Positions 11,601-23,192 of a DNA stretch of 64,000 bases are shown here, in pieces. The DNA is from Chrysophaeum taylorii. Its lineage: Eukaryota; Sar; Pelagophyceae; Pelagomonadales; Pelagomonadaceae. Each line of letters begins with the position of its first letter. Within the stretch, counting starts at the first letter, position 1. A model generated the notes under the pieces. That model searched no databases. It was not told the DNA's origin and was given only the letters and a program-made list of their open reading frames with translations. The translations under genes were made by a program, and so were the position numbers. The stretch lies in assembly GCA_029834535.1 (NCBI GenBank), contig JAQMWT010000028.1, forward strand, positions 124,001 through 188,000, in the 5' to 3' direction.

Positions 11601-14600
11601 GCCTCAAACTCTCGATTGGCCGCCTCTTTTGCACGCATCCGATTAAGCTTGCGCTCGCGTACCTGGTCTTGTTCCATCGACGCGAGTTGAGCGAGCTTTT
11701 CTTGGCGTTCATGTTCCGTAGCCTCCGATACCGCTCGCTGGTTCTTCTTGCGCTCCTCTTCATGGGCCTTATCCATAGCCGCAAGATGCTCGAGCCTCTC
11801 AGTACGCGCCTGTTTGTGCGCCACGCGAGCCATGCGCTGGCCCGCCTTGCGTTCCACTTGATGTACTTTCTCATGTAACTCTTGGTACAGATCTGTGGCG
11901 CGCATGGGTAGGAAGACGCTACCATCAGTAGACTCGATAGTTTTTGAGCCGTCGGGCCAGGTAATAAACTCAATAGTATTGTCCTCGACGAGCCTACGCG
12001 CCCGCTCTGCATCCTGCGCGAGGATGCTGCTGCGTTGATTGTGCCGTCGTTCAAGCTGTGATTCAACCTCAGACATTGTATCGGCCAGCATTCGATCATT
12101 TCGTTCTTCTTCCATGGCTGCGATTGCGCCCAGTCGGTTGCACTGGCGCTCAGCCTCGAGCTTTAATTCGCGCTCAATCGCAGCCAAGATGCGCTCGCTT
12201 TGCTCCTGGTTGGCAAGGTTCTTGACAAGGATAGTCGTAGCCTGGCGCTCTAAGTCGGGCTTCATATCATGTAGAACATCGGAGAGTGAAGAAGGCCGCG
12301 GTGCCTCGCCGTGTTCTGCCAGCCGCAACTCGCGCTCCTTATCGGCTGCCTCCTTGACTCGCTTCTGATTAAGTTTGCGTTCACGCTCCTGGTCACTGTC
12401 TATCAAAGCCAATGTAGCGAGCTTTTCTTGACGTGCAAGCTCGACGGCCTCCGTAGCAGCTTGCTGGTTCTTCTTGCGCTCCTCTTCGTCTGCCATATCT
12501 AACGCTGCTAGATGTTCGAGCCTCTCAGTACGTGCCTGCTGGTAAGCCACACGAGCCATGCGCTGGCCAGCCTTGCGTTCCAACTGATGTGCTTTATCTA
12601 ACAGCTCATTGTACACTTCCGAGTCGCGAAATAACTGCACAATATTACCATCGCTTGTTTCGATACTCTTTGAGCCATCAGGCCAAGAGATAAATTCAAC
12701 GGTATGATCCTCGACCAAGCGACGCGCCCTCTCCGCATCTTGTGCTAAAATGCTGCTGCGTTGATTGTATTGACGCTCGAGCTCAGAATTGGCAACAGCC
12801 TTGGCGTCAAGTAGCATGCGTGCCATGCGTTCCTCTTCCATGACGAAAACTGCAGTCTGCCGATTTTTCTTGCGCTCCGCTTCGAGATCCTGACACTGTC
12901 TACTCGCTGCCGTGACACGCTCGTCCTGTTCACCATAAGCTAATTTCTTCACAAGGAAAGTTGGCGACGTTTTCTCGACTGCATCAGCGTTCTCTGGAAA
13001 AGCGGCAGCAAAAACAGTCAGCAGAGGCGTATCCCCATCCTCAAAAAGGCGTCGAGTCCGTTCAACTTCCATGTCAAATTTCGAGCAGGCGATGTTCACC
13101 TTGCGTTCCCGTGCCTCGTCCGCGTCCATCTGCGCAAGCTGCCGCAGCTTCTCCTGACGCTCGCGCTCCATGGCCTCCACGGCGGCCGCTCGATTCTCGT
13201 GGCGAGCATCCTCCTCGGCCTTCTCGATGGCCGCTATCTCGGCGAGCTTTTGCTTGCGCGCCTCCTCGTAAGCCACCTTCGCGATGCGCTGATTCGTCTT
13301 CCGCTCCTTCTCGTGTGCCTCCGGATGCAGCTCGTCGTACACGCCCCGCTCCTTTAGGGGGTTCTCTGGAGGGAAGCCGTCGTCGTCCTCGGTCATGCGA
13401 CGCTCGCGCTCGGATTCCATAGCGGCGATACTCATTCGCTGGCCGTGCTTCCTCTCGAGCTGTGATTGCACGCTCGCTTTGGCGTCTTCCTGGATACGAG
13501 CTTGGCGCTCATCCTCGACAGCGACAGTTACAGCTTCTTGGTTGGCCTCGCGCTCTCGCACGAGCGACGCCTCGCGCTCCGCCTCAGCAGCAACTCGCTC
13601 TTGCCGCTCGGTCTCGGCAAGCGTCCTCACTAAGGTTATCTTCGCAGCGGCCTCGAGATTCTCGGGATCGACGACACCAAGAACAGGAGCCGGCCGCGGC
13701 GTGTCCCCGTGCTCAGCCACGCGCTCCGCCCTTTCAGCTTCCATCGCCTTCTTCGCACGAGCGATGTTCAGCTTGCGTTCCCGTGCCTCGTCCGCGTCCA
13801 TCTGCGCAAGCTGCCGCAGCTTCTCCTGACGCTCGCGCTCCATGGCCTCCACGGCGGCCGCTCGATTCTCGTGGCGAGCATCCTCCTCGGCCTTCTCGAT
13901 GGCCGCTATCTCGGCGAGCTTTTGCTTGCGCGCCTCCTCGTAAGCCACCTTCGCGATGCGCTGATTCGTCTTCCGCTCCTTCTCGTGTGCCTCCGGATGC
14001 AGCTCGTCGTACACGCCCCGCTCCTTTAGGGGTTCTCTGGAGGGAAGCCGTCGTCGTCCTCGGTCATGCGACGCTCGCGCTCGGATTCCATAGCGGCGAT
14101 ACTCATTCGCTGGCCGTGCTTCCTCTCGAGCTGTGATTGCACGCTCGCTTTGGCGTCTTCCTGGATACGAGCTTGGCGCTCATCCTCGACAGCGACAGTT
14201 ACAGCTTCTTGGTTGGCCTCGCGCTCTCGCACGAGCGACGCCTCGCGCTCCGCCTCAGCAGCAACTCGCTCTTGCCGCTCGGTCTCGGCAAGCGTCCTCA
14301 CTAAGGTTATCTTCGCAGCGGCCTCGAGATTCTCGGGATCGACGACACCAAGAACAGGAGCCGGCCGCGGCGTGTCCCCGTGCTCAGCCACGCGCTCCGC
14401 CCTTTCAGCTTCCATCGCCTTCTTCGCACGAGCGATGTTCAGCTTGCGTTCCCGTGCCTCGTCCGCGTCCATCTGCGCAAGCTGCCGCAGCTTTTCCTGA
14501 CGCTCGCGCTCCATGGCCTCCACGGCGGCCGCTCGATTCTCGTGGCGAGCATCCTCCTCGGCCTTCTCGATGGCCGCTATCTCGGCGAGCTTTTGCTTGC

Positions 14601-17600
14601 GCGCCTCCTCGTAAGCCACCTTCGCGATGCGCTGATTCGTCTTCCGCTCCTTCTCGTGTGCCTCCGGATGCAGCTCGTCGTACACGCCCCGCTCCTTTAG
14701 GGGTTCTCTGGAGGGAAGCCGTCGTCGTCCTCGGTCATGCGACGCTCGCGCTCGGATTCCATAGCGGCGATACTCATTCGCTGGCCGTGCTTCCTCTCGA
14801 GCTGTGATTGCACGCTCGCTTTGGCGTCTTCCTGGATACGAGCTTGGCGCTCATCCTCGACAGCGACAGTTACAGCTTCTTGGTTGGCCTCGCGCTCTCG
14901 CACGAGCGACGCCTCGCGCTCCGCCTCAGCAGCAACTCGCTCTTGCCGCTCGGTCTCGGCAAGCGTCCTCACTAAGGTTATCTTCGCAGCGGCCTCGAGA
15001 TTCTCGGGATCGACGACACCAAGAACAGGAGCCGGCCGCGGCGTGTCCCCGTGCTCAGCCACGCGCTCCGCCCTTTCAGCTTCCATCGCCTTCTTCGCAC
15101 GAGCGATGTTCAGCTTGCGTTCCCGTGCCTCGTCCGCGTCCATCTGCGCAAGCTGCCGCAGCTTTTCCTGACGCTCGCGCTCCATGGCCTCCACGGCGGC
15201 CGCTCGATTCTCGTGGCGAGCATCCTCCTCGGCCTTCTCGATGGCCGCTATCTCGGCGAGCTTTTGCTTGCGCGCCTCCTCGTAAGCCACCTTCGCGATG
15301 CGCTGATTCGTCTTCCGCTCCTTCTCGTGTGCCTCCGGATGCAGCTCGTCGTACACGCCCCGCTCCTTTAGGGGTTCTCTGGAGGGAAGCCGTCGTCGTC
15401 CTCGGTCATGCGACGCTCGCGCTCGGATTCCATAGCGGCGATACTCATTCGCTGGCCGTGCTTCCTCTCGAGCTGTGATTGCACGCTCGCTTTGGCGTCT
15501 TCCTGGATACGAGCTTGGCGCTCATCCTCGACCGCGACAGTTACAGCTTCTTGGTTGGCCTCGCGCTCTCGCACGAGCGACGCCTCGCGCTCCGCCTCAG
15601 CAGCAACTCGCTCTTGCCGCTCGGTCTCGGCAAGCGTCCTCACTAAGGTTATCTTCGCAGCGGCCTCGAGATTCTCGGGATCGACGACACCAAGAACAGG
15701 AGCCGGCCGCGGCGTGTCCCCGTGCTCAGCCACGCGCTCCGCCCTTTCAGCTTCCATCGCCTTCTTCGCACGAGCGATGTTCAGCTTGCGTTCCCGTGCC
15801 TCGTCCGCGTCCATCTGCGCAAGCTGCCGCAGCTTTTCCTGACGCTCGCGCTCCATGGCCTCCACGGCGGCCGCTCGATTCTCGTGGCGAGCATCCTCCT
15901 CGGCCTTCTCGATGGCCGCTATCTCGGCGAGCTTTTGCTTGCGCGCCTCCTCGTAAGCCACCTTCGCGATGCGCTGATTCGTCTTCCGCTCCTTCTCGTG
16001 TGCCTCCGGATGCAGCTCGTCGTACACGCCCCGCTCCTTTAGGGGGTTCTCTGGAGGGAAGCCGTCGTCGTCCTCGGTCATGCGACGCTCGCGCTCGGAT
16101 TCCATAGCGGCGATACTCATTCGCTGGCCGTGCTTCCTCTCGAGCTGTGATTGCACGCTCGCTTTGGCGTCTTCCTGGATACGAGCTTGGCGCTCATCCT
16201 CGACCGCGACAGTTACAGCCTCTTGGTTGGCCTCGCGCTCTCGCACGAGCGACGCCTCGCGCTCCGCCTCAGCAGCAACTCGCTCTTGCCGCTCGGTCTC
16301 GGCAAGCGTCCTCACTAAGGTTATCTTCGCAGCGGCCTCGAGATTCTCGGGATCGACGACACCAAGAACAGGAGCCGGCCGCGGCGTGTCCCCGTGCTCA
16401 GCCACGCGCTCCGCCCTTTCAGCTTCCATCGCCTTCTTCGCACGAGCGATGTTCAGCTTGCGTTCCCGTGCCTCGTCCGCGTCCATCTGCGCAAGCTGCC
16501 GCAGCTTTTCCTGACGCTCGCGCTCCATGGCCTCCACGGCGGCCGCTCGATTCTCGTGGCGAGCATCCTCCTCGGCCTTCTCGATGGCCGCTATCTCGGC
16601 GAGCTTTTGCTTGCGCGCCTCCTCGTAAGCCACCTTCGCGATGCGCTGATTCGTCTTCCGCTCCTTCTCGTGTGCCTCCGGATGCAGCTCGTCGTACACG
16701 CCCCGCTCCTTTAGGGGGTTCTCTGGAGGGAAGCCGTCGTCGTCCTCGGTCATGCGACGCTCGCGCTCGGATTCCATAGCGGCGATACTCATTCGCTGGC
16801 CGTGCTTCCTCTCGAGCTGTGATTGCACGCTCGCTTTGGCGTCTTCCTGGATACGAGCTTGGCGCTCATCCTCGACAGCGACAGTTACAGCTTCTTGGTT
16901 GGCCTCGCGCTCTCGCACGAGCGACGCCTCGCGCTCCGCCTCAGCAGCAACTCGCTCTTGCCGCTCGGTCTCGGCAAGCGTCCTCACTAAGGTTATCTTC
17001 GCAGCGGCCTCGAGATTCTCGGGATCGACGACACCAAGAACAGGAGCCGGCCGCGGCGTGTCCCCGTGCTCAGCCACGCGCTCCGCCCTTTCAGCTTCCA
17101 TCGCCTTCTTCGCACGAGCGATGTTCAGCTTGCGTTCCCGTGCCTCGTCCGCGTCCATCTGCGCAAGCTGCCGCAGCTTTTCCTGACGCTCGCGCTCCAT
17201 GGCCTCCACGGCGGCCGCTCGATTCTCGTGGCGAGCATCCTCCTCGGCCTTCTCGATGGCCGCTATCTCGGCGAGCTTTTGCTTGCGCGCCTCCTCGTAA
17301 GCCACCTTCGCGATGCGCTGATTCGTCTTCCGCTCCTTCTCGTGTGCCTCCGGATGCAGCTCGTCGTACACGCCCCGCTCCTTTAGGGGGTTCTCTGGAG
17401 GGAAGCCGTCGTCGTCCTCGGTCATGCGACGCTCGCGCTCGGATTCCATAGCGGCGATACTCATTCGCTGGCCGTGCTTCCTCTCGAGCTGTGATTGCAC
17501 GCTCGCTTTGGCGTCTTCCTGGATACGAGCTTGGCGCTCATCCTCGACAGCGACAGTTACAGCCTCTTGGTTGGCCTCGCGCTCTCGCACGAGCGACGCC

Positions 17601-20600
17601 TCGCGCTCCGCCTCAGCAGCAACTCGCTCTTGCCGCTCGGTCTCGGCAAGCGTCCTCACTAAGGTTATCTTCGCAGCGGCCTCGAGATTCTCGGGATCGA
17701 CGACACCAAGAACAGGAGCCGGCCGCGGCGTGTCCCCGTGCTCAGCCACGCGCTCCGCCCTTTCAGCTTCCATCGCCTTCTTCGCACGAGCGATGTTCAG
17801 CTTGCGTTCCCGTGCCTCGTCCGCGTCCATCTGCGCAAGCTGCCGCAGCTTTTCCTGACGCTCGCGCTCCATGGCCTCCACGGCGGCCGCTCGATTCTCG
17901 TGGCGAGCATCCTCCTCGGCCTTCTCGATGGCCGCTATCTCGGCGAGCTTTTGCTTGCGCGCCTCCTCGTAAGCCACCTTCGCGATGCGCTGATTCGTCT
18001 TCCGCTCCTTCTCGTGTGCCTCCGGATGCAGCTCGTCGTACACGCCCCGCTCCTTTAGGGGTTCTCTGGAGGGAAGCCGTCGTCGTCCTCGGTCATGCGA
18101 CGCTCGCGCTCGGATTCCATAGCGGCGATACTCATTCGCTGGCCGTGCTTCCTCTCGAGCTGTGATTGCACGCTCGCTTTGGCGTCTTCCTGGATACGAG
18201 CTTGGCGCTCATCCTCGACCGCGACAGTTACAGCTTCTTGGTTGGCCTCGCGCTCTCGCACGAGCGACGCCTCGCGCTCCGCCTCAGCAGCAACTCGCTC
18301 TTGCCGCTCGGTCTCGGCAAGCGTCCTCACTAAGGTTATCTTCGCAGCGGCCTCGAGATTCTCGGGATCGACGACACCAAGAACAGGAGCCGGCCGCGGC
18401 GTGTCCCCGTGCTCAGCCACGCGCTCCGCCCTTTCAGCTTCCATCGCCTTCTTCGCACGAGCGATGTTCAGCTTGCGTTCCCGTGCCTCGTCCGCGTCCA
18501 TCTGCGCAAGCTGCCGCAGCTTTTCCTGACGCTCGCGCTCCATGGCCTCCACGGCGGCCGCTCGATTCTCGTGGCGAGCATCCTCCTCGGCCTTCTCGAT
18601 GGCCGCTATCTCGGCGAGCTTTTGCTTGCGCGCCTCCTCGTAAGCCACCTTCGCGATGCGCTGATTCGTCTTCCGCTCCTTCTCGTGTGCCTCCGGATGC
18701 AGCTCGTCGTACACGCCCCGCTCCTTTAGGGGGTTCTCTGGAGGGAAGCCGTCGTCGTCCTCGGTCATGCGACGCTCGCGCTCGGATTCCATAGCGGCGA
18801 TACTCATTCGCTGGCCGTGCTTCCTCTCGAGCTGTGATTGCACGCTCGCTTTGGCGTCTTCCTGGATACGAGCTTGGCGCTCATCCTCGACCGCGACAGT
18901 TACAGCCTCTTGGTTGGCCTCGCGCTCTCGCACGAGCGACGCCTCGCGCTCCGCCTCAGCAGCAACTCGCTCTTGCCGCTCGGTCTCGGCAAGCGTCCTC
19001 ACTAAGGTTATCTTCGCAGCGGCCTCGAGATTCTCGGGATCGACGACACCAAGAACAGGAGCCGGCCGCGGCGTGTCCCCGTGCTCAGCCACGCGCTCCG
19101 CCCTTTCAGCTTCCATCGCCTTCTTCGCACGAGCGATGTTCAGCTTGCGTTCCCGTGCCTCGTCCGCGTCCATCTGCGCAAGCTGCCGCAGCTTTTCCTG
19201 ACGCTCGCGCTCCATGGCCTCCACGGCGGCCGCTCGATTCTCGTGGCGAGCATCCTCCTCGGCCTTCTCGATGGCCGCTATCTCGGCGAGCTTTTGCTTG
19301 CGCGCCTCCTCGTAAGCCACCTTCGCGATGCGCTGATTCGTCTTCCGCTCCTTCTCGTGTGCCTCCGGATGCAGCTCGTCGTACACGCCCCGCTCCTTTA
19401 GGGGTTCTCTGGAGGGAAGCCGTCGTCGTCCTCGGTCATGCGACGCTCGCGCTCGGATTCCATAGCGGCGATACTCATTCGCTGGCCGTGCTTCCTCTCG
19501 AGCTGTGATTGCACGCTCGCTTTGGCGTCTTCCTGGATACGAGCTTGGCGCTCATCCTCGACCGCGACAGTTACAGCCTCTTGGTTGGCCTCGCGCTCTC
19601 GCACGAGCGACGCCTCGCGCTCCGCCTCAGCAGCAACTCGCTCTTGCCGCTCGGTCTCGGCAAGCGTCCTCACTAAGGTTATCTTCGCAGCGGCCTCGAG
19701 ATTCTCGGGATCGACGACACCAAGAACAGGAGCCGGCCGCGGCGTGACCCCGTGCTCAGCCACGCGCTCCGCCCTTTCAGCTTCCATCGCCTTCTTCGCA
19801 CGAGCGATGTTCAGCTTGCGTTCCCGTGCCTCGTCCGCGTCCATCTGCGCAAGCTGCCGCAGCTTCTCCTGACGCTCGCGCTCCATGGCCTCCACGGCGG
19901 CCGCTCGATTCTCGTGGCGAGCATCCTCCTCGGCCTTCTCGATGGCCGCTATCTCGGCGAGCTTTTGCTTGCGCGCCTCCTCGTAAGCCACCTTCGCGAT
20001 GCGCTGATTCGTCTTCCGCTCCTTCTCGTGTGCCTCCGGATGCAGCTCGTCGTACACGCCCCGCTCCTTTAGGGGGTTCTCTGGAGGGAAGCCGTCGTCG
20101 TCCTCGGTCATGCGACGCTCGCGCTCGGATTCCATAGCGGCGATACTCATTCGCTGGCCGTGCTTCCTCTCGAGCTGTGATTGCACGCTCGCTTTGGCGT
20201 CTTCCTGGATACGAGCTTGGCGCTCATCCTCGACAGCGACAGTTACAGCTTCTTGGTTGGCCTCGCGCTCTCGCACGAGCGACGCCTCGCGCTCCGCCTC
20301 AGCAGCAACTCGCTCTTGCCGCTCGGTCTCGGCAAGCGTCCTCACTAAGGTTATCTTCGCAGCGGCCTCGAGATTCTCGGGATCGACGACACCAAGAACA
20401 GGAGCCGGCCGCGGCGTGTCCCCGTGCTCAGCCACGCGCTCCGCCCTTTCAGCTTCCATCGCCTTCTTCGCACGAGCGATGTTCAGCTTGCGTTCCCGTG
20501 CCTCGTCCGCGTCCATCTGCGCAAGCTGCCGCAGCTTCTCCTGACGCTCGCGCTCCATGGCCTCCACGGCGGCCGCTCGATTCTCGTGGCGAGCATCCTC

Positions 20601-21998
20601 CTCGGCCTTCTCGATGGCCGCTATCTCGGCGAGCTTTTGCTTGCGCGCCTCCTCGTAAGCCACCTTCGCGATGCGCTGATTCGTCTTCCGCTCCTTCTCG
20701 TGTGCCTCCGGATGCAGCTCGTCGTACACGCCCCGCTCCTTTAGGGGGTTCTCTGGAGGGAAGCCGTCACGGTTCTCGGTGATACGGCGACCGCGCTCGG
20801 CCTCCATAGCTGCTATACTCATTCGCTGGCCGTGCTTTCTCTCGAGCTGCGACTGCACGTTCGCTTTCGCGTCTTCCTGGATTCGAGCTTGGCGCTCTTC
20901 CTCGACGGCGACTGTTACAGCCCCTTGGTTGGCCTCGCGCTCGCGCACGAGCAATGCCTCGCGCTCCGCCTCAGCAGCAACTCGCTCTTGGCGCTCGGTC
21001 TCAGCTAGAGCCTTCACAAGGGACGTCTTTGCCGCAGCTTCAATACGTTCGGGATCAACGAAGTAGAGTAGAGGATTCGGCCGAAGCATATCCCCGTGCT
21101 CAGCGACGCGCTCTGCCCTCTCAGCTTCCATCGCCTTCTTCGCACGAGAAACGTTGCGCTTGCGCTCGCGCGTCGCGTCGGCGTCGATCTGCGTAAGCTG
21201 CCGCAGCTTCTCCTGACGCTCGCACTCCATGGCCTCCACGGCGGCAGCCTGGTTCTCATGGCGCACCGCCTCTTCTGCCTTTTCGATGGCCGAAATCTCG
21301 TTGAGCTTCTCCTTGCGTGCCTCCACGTACGCCACGCTGGCAACGCGCTGATTCGTCCTGCGCTCCTTATCATGCGCTTGGGGGTGCAGCTCGTCGTAAA
21401 CGCCGCGCTCTTTAAGAGGATTCTTGGAAGGGATGTTCTCGGTATCCTCGGCTACACGGCGCTCCCTTTCGGCCTCCATGACCGCGATGCTCATCTGTTG
21501 GCCGTGCTGGCGCTCGAGCTGAGTTTGAACGCTCGACTTGGTGTCAGCCTGGATGCGCGCCTGGCGTTCCTCCTCCATGGCGACCGCAACCGCCTCTTGG
21601 TTTGCGGCGCGCTCACGTTCGAGCGACGCCGCGTGCTCTTGCGCTGCGGCGATGCGCTCTTGCCTTTCCGTCTCGGCGAGAGCCTTGACCAGCGAAACTT
21701 TGGCCGCGGCTTCGATTTGCTCGGGATCGACGACCCCCGTGAGCGCCGCGGACCTGGGCGTCGCCGACAACGCCGCCTCCGAGACTCGCGTCTGACGCTC
21801 CTTCTCCATGGCCGCCAGCGCCTGTTCGGTATTCTTCCTCCTCTCCGCTGCGGCGTCGCGCTCCATTTGGGCTAGCCTGGCCACCTTGTCCTCGCGCTCG
21901 GCATCCATCGCGGCGAGCGCCGACGCCTGGTTCATTGCACGTTCCGCCGCCTCGGCCGCCGCCCCACCCGTCGCCTCGGTCGCCCCGGCGACCCTCAT
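8690..21998 (-). CDS. Giant alpha-helical repeat protein, reading frame broken at five repeat junctions
   Basis: The ATG at 21998 follows an in-frame TGA seven codons upstream. The protein is built of about twenty repeats of roughly 224 residues. Each repeat contains charged ~31-34-residue helical modules of the pattern ERxxN-x5-A-x4-ER-x3-LxxLAxxD. A-type units open with PLKERGVYDELHPEAHEKER; three units in the C-terminal part carry a variant opening (VEFISWPDGSK, IEFITWPDGSK, VEFVSKPDGTK). There is no signal peptide or membrane segment. It ends with a non-repetitive acidic tail. At about 14026, 14697, 15368, 18055 and 19398 a run of five G is four, giving ENP-stop. The 13,309 bp plus five bases is exactly divisible by three, so those five changes alone explain the broken frame. 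As written, the first open segment stops at 19398 after 866 residues; without the deletions it would have about 4,437. A filamentous or cytoskeletal role is inference. I do not recognise the family. Confidence 0.75.
13355..20741 (-). repeat. Eleven nearly identical 671/672-bp coding tandem repeats
   Basis: Junctions, recognised by CTCCTTTAGGGG(G)TTCTC, lie near 13355, 14026, 14697, 15368, 16039, 16711, 17383, 18055, 18727, 19398, 20070 and 20741. Units differ at only a handful of bases, for example GACAGCGAC/GACCGCGAC, GCTTCTT/GCCTCTT and CTTCTCC/CTTTTCC. One unit has GTGACCCCG in place of GTGTCCCCG near 19745, an Asp-to-Val change. Flanking units are clearly diverged, so the core was homogenised or amplified recently. 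Confidence 0.95.
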
Positions 21999-22156
21999 CC
22001 CTAAGGTCTTCGGAGCTCAACCCTTCTAGGCATCGCAAACTGGCACTGTGTCTTCGAAACAAAAATATACCAGTTTCTTCATTTTCGTGCAGTGTAAAAA
22101 AGGGGTCCTTCTTCAACGGACCGCAGACCCGAAAACTCAACGCGGTGATAACAACG

Positions 22157-23086
22157 ATGATTCGCAGTGTTCTCCTGTTGTTGGTGCCATCGGTTGTCGG
22201 CAGCCGGAAGGCCGAACTCGAAAGACTGTTGGTCCGGATTGAGCGCTTCCGGCCTCGAGAAACGGCGATCGAACGCGACGAGCTTAATCGCCACGCGAAG
22301 GCTATTCTAAGCGACTTTACGAACCTGGCCCACCTCGCCCGCGTCAACGTTAGCGTCCCGCCGTACAACGCTGCTGAGGTTCGGGTCGCCATGCTGGGTC
22401 ACCTTGCTGCAACGAACCTGAGTGCCAACGGTGCATCGAATCGCAGCCGGACGACACTGCGTTACTATCTCTTGCGCGCAGAGCGGAGCAAGCCGCCACC
22501 CAAGCGCCAGCCCGCGACTGCTCGGAAGAAGCAGGGTGCTACGATCGTGACGGGCAAGCGACTCAACTGGGGCGGCGGCGGCTTCACCGCGCTCGGCCGA
22601 TGTCTCGGCATTGCGCTCGTGCCCGCGCGCGTAGTCTACGAACTCGTGCGCCTCGCAATCAAGGCCGCCATGCGCGACGCCGCCAAAAGGTGGCACTTGG
22701 AGCAGTTGGGGGCGACGTCTCGCACCCTCGATCTCGTAATGCGCCGAGGGCCCGCCAAAGCATTACCGGAGCTGTACCCCGCGCTCGACCTGAGCCGAAA
22801 TGGCTGGACGAGTCTCTATTACGCGCACGCACTGGACTACACCAGAACGCTGCGCCACGTCCTGCGCCTCGCGTGGCGCACGCCGAGCGACATCGGGTGG
22901 TGGCTCGCGACAAGATCTCTCGCCCAGGTGCTCGGCCACTGGCGGTTGCATGAACGCCTCGAGGCCGCACTCCTCCGCGCGGCGACCGACGAGATTGTCC
23001 ACCTCCTCCGACGTCTCAAGGCCACAAGACGCCAACGGCGACACCAACGGCGGCGCCGCCGCCGCCGCCAACGCGACGAAACGTAA
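22157..23086 (+). CDS. Unknown basic protein with N-terminal signal or anchor
   Basis: The 309-residue frame starts at the ATG at 22157, 158 bp upstream of and divergent from the giant repeat gene. The first 20 residues (MIRSVLLLLVPSVVGSRKAE) look like a signal peptide or signal anchor. The rest is Arg- and Ala-rich and largely helical, with a glycine run (WGGGG) and a very basic C-terminal tail of repeated RRR and RRQR. I recognise no domain. Coding is supported by the long frame and sensible composition, but an unannotated intron or a different start is possible. A frame extending further upstream exists without an obvious ATG. Only about 106 bp separate it from the OTU gene on the same strand. 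Confidence 0.5.
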   Translation: MIRSVLLLLVPSVVGSRKAELERLLVRIERFRPRETAIERDELNRHAKAILSDFTNLAHLARVNVSVPPYNAAEVRVAMLGHLAATNLSANGASNRSRTTLRYYLLRAERSKPPPKRQPATARKKQGATIVTGKRLNWGGGGFTALGRCLGIALVPARVVYELVRLAIKAAMRDAAKRWHLEQLGATSRTLDLVMRRGPAKALPELYPALDLSRNGWTSLYYAHALDYTRTLRHVLRLAWRTPSDIGWWLATRSLAQVLGHWRLHERLEAALLRAATDEIVHLLRRLKATRRQRRHQRRRRRRRQRDET

Positions 23087-23192
23087 AAAAAGGGGGGGGG
23101 TAAGCGTCATCTGGAATTATTGTCGAGGTCCTGCCCTTGAGGCTTGGTGCTCGCGCGGTCCCGACACACAGAATCGTCGTTGCGATCGTTGC

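Noticed and set aside
14026-19386. Separate short genes starting MYDELHP at each broken repeat
   Set aside because: The apparent first Met is a GTG codon in every case (GVYDELHP); no ATG starts there, so these are pieces of one gene.
13355-20741. CRISPR-like or satellite array
   Set aside because: Units are 671/672 bp, coding, contiguous without spacers, and keep the reading frame; this is an intragenic tandem repeat.
13395-20782. Repeated + strand open frames across the giant repeat region, including frames of about 144, 210 and 224 codons
   Set aside because: They recur with the same period as the minus-strand repeat and are antisense shadows of its GC-biased codons; their Arg/Ser/Pro-rich translations match no family.
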